Part shown: positions 57,996-64,000 of the stretch, piece by piece
How positions within the stretch are numbered: the stretch's first letter is position 1
Layout of the letters: the number at the start of each line of letters is the position of its first letter
DNA from: Streptococcus cristatus
GTDB taxonomy: Bacteria > Bacillota > Bacilli > Lactobacillales > Streptococcaceae
Direction: 5' to 3'
NCBI RefSeq assembly: GCF_003943515.1
Contig: NZ_RJPT01000001.1
Span: 585,670 to 649,669 of the forward strand
Length of the DNA stretch: 64,000 nt
The notes under the pieces: generated by a model
Databases searched by the model: none
The model's input: the letters and a program-made list of their open reading frames with translations, nothing else
What the model was told of the DNA's origin: nothing
Program-made: the position numbers and the translations under genes

Positions 57996-59255
57996 ATGGA
58001 GCACTTTGGTCTTAAGAAAAAGAAGCATCAGAATATTTTTAGAAAGAGAATCTTCTTTACACTGTTCATTATTGCTATTTATATATTAGGAAGACATATC
58101 TTGCTTCCAGGCTACAATGGCAGTATGGAAGCTTTTCGGATAAAGGAAGACAATCCCTTGGCCGCTTTGTATTTGCTGGCAGGAATTGATGTTTCTCAGA
58201 TTTCAGTATTTTCTTTGGGTTTAGGACCTTGGATTACGACGATGATTGTATGGCAAGTCATGAATCTAAAGAAAAGCTGGAATATACAATCTTGGTCCCT
58301 TAAAAAAACGGATTTCTTTCAAAAAATCTTAACCTTGTTCTTTGCGATTGTGCAGGGACTGGCCATTATGTACACGGCTTATAGAGGAAATGGTCGCTTT
58401 CTACTTCTCGTGGATGATTGGCTCTATAATCTAGCAGTTTTACTTACAGTTGTGACAGGTAGTTTTATCATTATTTGGTTGTCAAGTCTTAATACTCGTA
58501 AAGGAGTGGGAGGGTCAACCATTATTATCATTTCAGGGATTTTACTCCAGTTTGCTGACCAATTAATAGTCTTGCTTGGGAAATCCTTGTCTTCTGTCCG
58601 AGGAGGAATGATGTTAGTTGTGGCTCTATTAGCCTATCTTCTCTTGACCTTTGTTGCTGTCGTATGTGAGAAAGCCGAGATACGTCTGCCTCTTAATCGG
58701 ATCATGTTAAGCAGTCGTTACAATGATAAATCTTATTTGCCAATTAAGTTCATTCCTTCTGGTGGAATGCCCATTATGTATGCAACAAGTGTCTTGATGT
58801 TATTCCAATTATTACTAGACTGGACGGGGAAAGGACTTTCACTAAAATTTGGGAATTTGTTTGACTTTACAAAGCCCTTGGGTCTCCTTGTTTATCTAGT
58901 TGCGATTTACTTGTTGGGTATTTTGTTTGCCTATATCAATTTAGAACCGGAAGAGACTGCCAAGCGCTTGCAGCGTCAGGGAGAATATTTTGACTATATT
59001 CAGCCTGGGAAAGAAACCTTAAAAGTGTTAAAACACTATATTTCTTTGCAATCAAATATAGGAGCTATTTATCTCATCTTGTATGTCGGCCTGCCCTATT
59101 TTATTAATTTCTTCTTGCCTTTGCCAAGTTTCTTTTTGACCTTGCCAAGCACACTAGTCATTTTGATCAGCATGCTCTTGCCCTTGCGTGAAGAAATACG
59201 AATCTTAAGAATCGGGACTTATTATCATAAAGAACTAGAAGTAAAAGGAGAATAG
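57996..59255 (+). CDS. secY2: accessory Sec translocase SecY2
   Basis: Ten-helix membrane channel dedicated to glycosylated serine-rich-repeat adhesins. It has 419 residues. FFTLFIIAIYILGRHILLPG begins helix 1; VSQISVFSLGLGPWITTMI and the C-terminal LPLREEIRI region match SecY2 rather than housekeeping SecY. AAGGAT lies 8 bp before the ATG. First gene of secY2-asp1-asp2-asp3-secA2, with 6-bp gaps or overlaps. Confidence 0.95.
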   Translation: MEHFGLKKKKHQNIFRKRIFFTLFIIAIYILGRHILLPGYNGSMEAFRIKEDNPLAALYLLAGIDVSQISVFSLGLGPWITTMIVWQVMNLKKSWNIQSWSLKKTDFFQKILTLFFAIVQGLAIMYTAYRGNGRFLLLVDDWLYNLAVLLTVVTGSFIIIWLSSLNTRKGVGGSTIIIISGILLQFADQLIVLLGKSLSSVRGGMMLVVALLAYLLLTFVAVVCEKAEIRLPLNRIMLSSRYNDKSYLPIKFIPSGGMPIMYATSVLMLFQLLLDWTGKGLSLKFGNLFDFTKPLGLLVYLVAIYLLGILFAYINLEPEETAKRLQRQGEYFDYIQPGKETLKVLKHYISLQSNIGAIYLILYVGLPYFINFFLPLPSFFLTLPSTLVILISMLLPLREEIRILRIGTYYHKELEVKGE

Positions 59256-59261
59256 AGGGAT

Positions 59262-60863
59262 ATGTTTTACTTTGTACCTTCTTGGTATAAACAAGATCGA
59301 AAATGGTATTCTACTGCCCTACCTTTCTATCTGCAACCGAAAAATATGATGTTTGACGATGCCGTAAATTTATTGCGGATGTTTCAACAATCAGGAGAAG
59401 CCAATTCTGTCTTGATTTTGAATTATTCACCTCATATTCGGACTTTCTTTTATCAACAAAGACTTTCATCAGATGAAATGTGGAATCTATTTGATAGCAT
59501 ACAAGGTCTGACAGATGTGCCTGCACGAAAAATTTGTTTGGATGATTTGAAATGGCCGCAAGGAGCAGAAATCTTTTATACTCCTTTTATTATAGATGTT
59601 CACGTCGATCACCTACCTCATGCTCAGATTAATTTTTCACAAATAGGTAATATTTTTGATATTACCTATTTTGAAAATAATCAGATAGATTATCAGCTTG
59701 TTTTTGATGACCGTGGCTTTGTCTCCAGTATTATCTATTTTGAGCATAATCAGCCTTATTATCAGGACTATCTGAATGCACAAGGAATATGGCAATTCAG
59801 AGAATTTTTGACAGCTGATAACCAGCAGGTCATTATCAATCCTGAGGCACAGGGCACATTTGCTAAGGATGTCTATCAGAATATTGAAGAGCTTGTTAAA
59901 GAAAAGCTAGAGCAGCATTTGGCTTCTGTTTTAACCAAGGATGATTCGATTATTGTTTCAGCAGATGTGCAGCATAATCATTTTTTCCAACAGATTAAGA
60001 AGGATCATCTTGTTGTTCTGTCCTTCTTTGGCAATCGTTATCCGATTACGAATACAGAACAGCTCTTGGCTGATTTAAAAGATACCCCATTTTTTGTGGT
60101 AGATAGCTTGGATAAAATCGTGAAGATTGCAGAACAAGTGGGGGAAGTAGAAGAAGAGCAACTTCCTGCTTATTATGAAATTCCACCTTATGATACACAG
60201 TTGAATCTTGGGCATAGTCAGCGGAAAAAAGAGTTGATCATCTATGTCAATTTCGATACTTTACCAGAACATCATCTTCAATATGTTTTTACTTCCTTGT
60301 TTGATATGATGTTGCAACATGAGTGGATTGACTTATTGGTCGGGACGCAGAGTCAGGATTTTGGTCGAGAAGCTTCTATTCGACAGTTTCTTGAGGAATC
60401 TTTATCATCAACAAAGTATGCAGAAAAATTGCTCCTTGTTGACAAGGATAAGGCTGCTAAGAGTGGTGATCCACGCTTAGAAGATGATGATAGCCTCAGA
60501 GAGCGAATTGATACTGTAGTGATTCATAGTGATACCGATTTGGCGAAGGCTCTGAAGTATGTTCGGGTCATCTTGGATTTGGGAAGCCCGGCAGATATCC
60601 GAACTCAAATTGCGGGTATCAGCGGAGGGATTCCTCAAGTGAATTTGTATAATTCTTCCTATGTGAAGCATGGCGAAAATGGTTGGATCATGAATGATAT
60701 TTCTAACCTGATAGAGGCACTCTTGTATTACCTCACAGATTTGGAACACTGGAATCAGTCTTTGGTGCATTCGGTTAAGAGGATTGAGCTGTATACAAGG
60801 GGAGAAATTGTCGAAATGTGGAAAAATACGATAAAGGAATTAAAGCTAAATGAACAGAATTAG
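59262..60863 (+). CDS. asp1: accessory Sec system protein Asp1
   Basis: A 533-residue cytosolic protein that resembles a GT-B glycosyltransferase without activity and forms a complex with Asp2 and Asp3 to deliver the adhesin to SecA2-SecY2. It begins MFYFVPSWYKQDRKWY, typical of Asp1; the C-terminal half shows GT-B-like patterns (VNFDTLPEHH, LDLGSPADIRTQIAGISGGIPQVN). It lies 6 bp after secY2 and overlaps asp2 by 14 bp. Confidence 0.94.
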   Translation: MFYFVPSWYKQDRKWYSTALPFYLQPKNMMFDDAVNLLRMFQQSGEANSVLILNYSPHIRTFFYQQRLSSDEMWNLFDSIQGLTDVPARKICLDDLKWPQGAEIFYTPFIIDVHVDHLPHAQINFSQIGNIFDITYFENNQIDYQLVFDDRGFVSSIIYFEHNQPYYQDYLNAQGIWQFREFLTADNQQVIINPEAQGTFAKDVYQNIEELVKEKLEQHLASVLTKDDSIIVSADVQHNHFFQQIKKDHLVVLSFFGNRYPITNTEQLLADLKDTPFFVVDSLDKIVKIAEQVGEVEEEQLPAYYEIPPYDTQLNLGHSQRKKELIIYVNFDTLPEHHLQYVFTSLFDMMLQHEWIDLLVGTQSQDFGREASIRQFLEESLSSTKYAEKLLLVDKDKAAKSGDPRLEDDDSLRERIDTVVIHSDTDLAKALKYVRVILDLGSPADIRTQIAGISGGIPQVNLYNSSYVKHGENGWIMNDISNLIEALLYYLTDLEHWNQSLVHSVKRIELYTRGEIVEMWKNTIKELKLNEQN

Positions 60864-62409
60864 TGTCCTACAGATTGCCAATGAGAATTGGCAGCACCAA
60901 TATGAGATTCCTAGTAATATCGCATGGACATTTGTTAAACCAGAAGATATCATGTCTCTCTTGCCAGAAGATATCGGTATTTTAAAAAAGGATGGGAAGA
61001 AACCGAAGGCTGCTAAGCCCTATGATGTTGTATTGGTCGATACTGTTGAGCATTTTGAGTACATTACAGTATTGGACAGCTTAATTCAGGTTTATCGCTT
61101 GTTTTATCATGAGCGCTGTCAAATCACTACAAAAACTTTGGAAAGATTCCTTTTACGCAAAAGGGCCGTTCAGTCTACTTTTGAAGATCCAGCTCAGATG
61201 CTGTATCTATTTTCACGGGGCTTTTCTTCCAAGCAAAGTGGTACCAAGCTCAGTGTTAATCACCTAGCTGTCAATCCCTCCTTCTCAGGTCAGATTAACT
61301 ATGAAGGAACTAACTATCTCCGTCTGTGTGGCCAATATGGTGAGGATTACCAAACTGTAGCAACCTATCAGTACAATATCTTTCTGAGTGCAGACGCCCC
61401 TTTGGATTTATGGCCAGAGTTCAGAAATTCTGAAGATTGCGCAATTCGTTATGTCATCAAGGGTTATCCAGTTGGCAATTCTCCTATGCAAGAATGGATT
61501 TATGATGAAGAATCTTTTGATAAGCCTCTCGTTTTGGATACCAGCGATTCTTATTACCTAAGCGTCAGTGTTCAAGTGAAGGGGCAAGGAATTGTGAAAA
61601 TTGGACCATTCCACCATCGCCAGTCTCATTTGGGTTATGGCGACTTGTTGATTGGTGGAAATCGTGTCGTGGATAAAAATCGGGAGGAATTGATTTACTA
61701 CTTCCATCCTGGTGATTTGAAGCCACCTCTCAATATTTATTTTTCTGGTTATCGTCCAGCTGAAGGATTTGAGGGATACTGGATGATGAACAATTTGGGA
61801 GCGCCTTTCTTATTGATTGGAGATCCGCGTTCTGAGGGTGGTGCTTTCTATCTCGGCTCAGAAGAGCTAGAGCAAAAGCTTGTTCAGGTCATTCATCACT
61901 GTTTAGATGAATTAGGCTTTACAAGGGATCAGTTGACCTTATCTGGACTATCAATGGGGACCTTTGGAGCTCTGTATTATGCTTCCAAGTTAGAGCCTCA
62001 TGCAGTGATTGTCGGTAAGCCCTTAGTAAATTTAGGCGATATTGCAGAGAATGAATCCACGATTCGTCCTGGAGGTTTTCCTACTTCTTTAGATTTGGTG
62101 CTTCGTACAACAGGAGAATTATCAGAGGAAGGAATAGCTCAACTTAATGAGCACTTCTGGTCAGCATTCAAAGAAGCTGATTTTTCAAGGACGAAATTTA
62201 TTGTGTCTTATATGTATCATGATGACTACGATGGTACGGCCTACCCTGATATGCTAGAAGAGCTAGGAAAGCGAGCTTATCGCGTTAATATCATTAGTAA
62301 AGGATTGACAGGACGACACAATGATGATACGCAAGGAATTGTCGAATGGTTCTTTAATCAATATAAAACTTTATTAGTGAATAGTTTTGAAAGGAAGTTT
62401 GATTCGTGA
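60850..62409 (+). CDS. asp2: accessory Sec system protein Asp2 (adhesin O-acetyltransferase)
   Basis: A 519-residue protein with an alpha/beta-hydrolase-like core. The nucleophile elbow SGLSMGTFG has S368, and a histidine in GLTGRHNDD near the C-terminus fits the catalytic His. In S. gordonii Asp2 acetylates GlcNAc on GspB and is also needed for export. It overlaps asp1 by 14 bp and asp3 by 4 bp. Confidence 0.94.
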   Translation: MNRISVLQIANENWQHQYEIPSNIAWTFVKPEDIMSLLPEDIGILKKDGKKPKAAKPYDVVLVDTVEHFEYITVLDSLIQVYRLFYHERCQITTKTLERFLLRKRAVQSTFEDPAQMLYLFSRGFSSKQSGTKLSVNHLAVNPSFSGQINYEGTNYLRLCGQYGEDYQTVATYQYNIFLSADAPLDLWPEFRNSEDCAIRYVIKGYPVGNSPMQEWIYDEESFDKPLVLDTSDSYYLSVSVQVKGQGIVKIGPFHHRQSHLGYGDLLIGGNRVVDKNREELIYYFHPGDLKPPLNIYFSGYRPAEGFEGYWMMNNLGAPFLLIGDPRSEGGAFYLGSEELEQKLVQVIHHCLDELGFTRDQLTLSGLSMGTFGALYYASKLEPHAVIVGKPLVNLGDIAENESTIRPGGFPTSLDLVLRTTGELSEEGIAQLNEHFWSAFKEADFSRTKFIVSYMYHDDYDGTAYPDMLEELGKRAYRVNIISKGLTGRHNDDTQGIVEWFFNQYKTLLVNSFERKFDS

Positions 62410-63440
62410 GATACAAGGAAGAAATCTATTTTGCTTATTGGGATATGCAAAGTGTATCACAGTATCTATATGGATCGTCTGTGAAGCTGCTAGCAGATGG
62501 GCATGTTTTATATGAGAATCAGTTCATGCCGTCTGGTACAGTCATTCATGAATGGCATTCGCAAGCAAATTATCAGGCTTTACGAAATACAAGCCAGCTT
62601 CCTGAATTGAAGCGAGGAGAAAACTATATCTTTGGCAGCCATCTGGAGACTCTTCCTGAAAATTCGACCTACTTGAAGATTGAATTTATGAATGCGCGTG
62701 ATGAGGAGATTTTTAATCAAATCATTAAGCAGGGTGAGACCATGAGCGTTCGTGTTCCTAATAATACCCATCATTATAAAATTCAATTAGTGAGTTCAGG
62801 TTGCCATCGTTTCTTGTTTGAAAGCATCTATATTGCTGAAGAAGGTGTGGCAGATTATACTGTCGATCGCTATTGGATTTCGAAATTGTTGCATAAGGAC
62901 GTCAATCAAGAGACGATTTACGTTTGCTTTACGGAGCCTGATTTTAATCGGACGGGTTACATTCCAGAAATTGTTCGGGAGCATTTTCCAAATTTGTTGG
63001 TAGTCAATTCTTCCTATAAAGACGCTCTTTTGTATATGGAAAAAGAGTTCTTCGAAATCTTACTTGGAACAATTGAAAAGCTGTCTCGAGAATATTCTTT
63101 TGAAAAGGTCGCTTTTGCTGGCTATGGGCCGATTTCAAATATCGCAGCCTTGCTTTACTCACAGCAATTTGAAAATGCCTATGCTTTAGTGACTGATGAT
63201 TTCATGCCAGAATTGGATTATCAGCATGTTCTTGTTCGCTATCAAAATAGGGTAAATTATCCTTTATTTAGAGATTTGCTACTGGAACGCTTCAACTCAG
63301 CTAGAGTAAAAGAATATGCCCATCTGAAAAATAGGCCACGGGTACTAACCCAAATTGATTATTTGTTGGATCAGTCCTTTTTGCTTCAAAAAATAGACTT
63401 GGAGAAAACGGAAGAGTGGATGAGAAAGAATGAAGTCTAA
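62406..63440 (+). CDS. asp3: accessory Sec system protein Asp3
   Basis: A 344-residue partner of Asp1/Asp2. The N-terminal ~150 residues are the carbohydrate-binding-like core (YLYGSSVKLLADGHVLYENQ, MPSGTVIHEWHSQ). A long C-terminal extension of ~190 residues, with an alpha/beta pattern (EKVAFAGYGPISNIAALLYS), follows and is not part of the shortest Asp3 proteins. The start is GTG at 62406 within the asp2 stop; AGGA lies about 10 bp upstream. It overlaps secA2 by 11 bp. Confidence 0.9.
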   Translation: MRYKEEIYFAYWDMQSVSQYLYGSSVKLLADGHVLYENQFMPSGTVIHEWHSQANYQALRNTSQLPELKRGENYIFGSHLETLPENSTYLKIEFMNARDEEIFNQIIKQGETMSVRVPNNTHHYKIQLVSSGCHRFLFESIYIAEEGVADYTVDRYWISKLLHKDVNQETIYVCFTEPDFNRTGYIPEIVREHFPNLLVVNSSYKDALLYMEKEFFEILLGTIEKLSREYSFEKVAFAGYGPISNIAALLYSQQFENAYALVTDDFMPELDYQHVLVRYQNRVNYPLFRDLLLERFNSARVKEYAHLKNRPRVLTQIDYLLDQSFLLQKIDLEKTEEWMRKNEV

Positions 63441-64000
63441 AAAATTACATTTAGCTAATTCCTTTAAACTAAGGCGGTATAAAAAGATCTTAGAAAAGAT
63501 TAATCAGCTTTCTGACGATTATGCAGCCATGTCAGATGAAGAATTGCAGTCTAAAACTCAATGGTTTAAAGGCCGTCTTTCTAAGGGAGAAAGGCTGCAG
63601 GAAATTTTACCAGAAGCCTATGCCACTATTCGTGAAGCGGCTAAGCGCGTCTTGGGGCTTTATCCTTACGATGTACAAATCTTAGGTGCCTTAGTCATGC
63701 AAGACAATCAGATTGCCGAGATGAGGACAGGAGAGGGCAAAACGCTGACAGCGGTTCTTCCCTTGTATTTAAATGCTTTGACTGGAAACAGCACCGTCTT
63801 AGTTACGGCCAATGAGTATTTGGCGATACGCGATGCTAAACAAATGGCTCCTGTTTTTCATTACTTAGGGATGACAGTTGGGATTGGTGTTTCAGAAAAT
63901 CCAGCTAAAAAATTGAAGGTTGCGCAAAAGCAGCGGATTTATCAAAGTGATATCGTGTATACAACACATAGTGCGCTGGGATTTGATTACCTTGAAGAAA
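63430..64000 (+). CDS. secA2: accessory Sec ATPase SecA2, 3' end outside window
   Basis: Motor ATPase for adhesin export. The frame opens at ATG 63430, overlaps asp3 by 11 bp, and runs off the end after 190 codons. Visible features: LGLYPYDVQILGALVM, the Walker A loop MRTGEGKT (K104), VTANEYLAIRDA (in SecA the equivalent begins VTxNDYLA) and YTTHSALGFDYL. Family assignment is firm from these motifs and context; the full length (about 790 residues in relatives) is not visible. Confidence 0.93.
   Translation, partial: MKSKKLHLANSFKLRRYKKILEKINQLSDDYAAMSDEELQSKTQWFKGRLSKGERLQEILPEAYATIREAAKRVLGLYPYDVQILGALVMQDNQIAEMRTGEGKTLTAVLPLYLNALTGNSTVLVTANEYLAIRDAKQMAPVFHYLGMTVGIGVSENPAKKLKVAQKQRIYQSDIVYTTHSALGFDYLEE

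Overview
This window looks like a chromosomal segment of an oral Streptococcus, probably of the sanguinis/gordonii/mitis lineage. The evidence is the streptococcal gene orders (murD-murG-divIB, ftsA-ftsZ-ylmE-sepF-ylmG-ylmH-divIVA-ileS, and the murI-rdgB-yfcE-cbpB-xerD-like-scpA-scpB-rluB-yidD run). The accessory Sec system (secY2-asp1-asp2-asp3-secA2), a late-competence prepilin peptidase with a combox, and CiaR-controlled csRNAs point the same way. The species is not proven by anything visible. No rRNA, tRNA, CRISPR array or intact insertion sequence was seen.

Layout. (1) 1-5.7 kb: valS is flanked by AT-rich accessory DNA. A truncated membrane-protein gene ends 11 bp before it. An AIPR-type abortive-infection gene starts 1 bp after it, followed by a scrap of a cytosine-C5 DNA methyltransferase gene. 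(2) 5.7-17.7 kb: housekeeping genes for lysine synthesis (lysA), peptidoglycan (murI), nucleotide sanitation, c-di-AMP/CBS signalling, condensin (scpAB), rRNA modification (rluB, rsmD, rlmN), CoA (coaD) and the SepM protease. (3) 17.8-26 kb: tryptophan region, in which one Trp T-box controls a stand-alone second trpB and a second Trp T-box precedes trpEGDCFBA. The trp terminator lies inside the convergent competence gene pilD/cilC. (4) 26.6-31.9 kb: dpr, a structured intergenic repeat, a csRNA, yqgQ, a cysteine-less rhodanese, a decayed membrane gene, rsuA, typA. (5) 31.9-44.5 kb: division and cell-wall cluster ending in T-box-controlled ileS. (6) 44.6-50.5 kb: small unknowns, an AI-2E-family permease, ATP-type PEP carboxykinase, a CorC-type transporter, and a CiaR-type promoter driving a 22-residue ORF. 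(7) 50.5-56.3 kb: trehalose regulon treR/treP-treC, a second csRNA, pflA. (8) 56.6-64 kb: a GT8 glycosyltransferase and the accessory Sec export locus, running off the end inside secA2.

How the genes connect. Several controls can be read directly. Three T-boxes tie two trpB genes, the trp operon and ileS to tRNA charging. Three promoters share one architecture: two 6-bp half sites 5 bp apart, then 10 bp to TATACT. This is the CiaR layout; two of them drive csRNAs with anti-Shine-Dalgarno loops and the third drives a small peptide gene. cre-like sites sit on the treP and pflA promoters. At least three genes (rsmD, yqgQ, pilD) appear to have start codons at the transcription start, with no Shine-Dalgarno sequence, so they are candidates for leaderless mRNAs.

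Most attractive for follow-up: the CiaR-type small-peptide transcript (50208-50503), the orphan AIPR gene with its methyltransferase scar (3526-5522), the T-box-controlled trpB paralogue (18118-19299), and the leaderless candidates.
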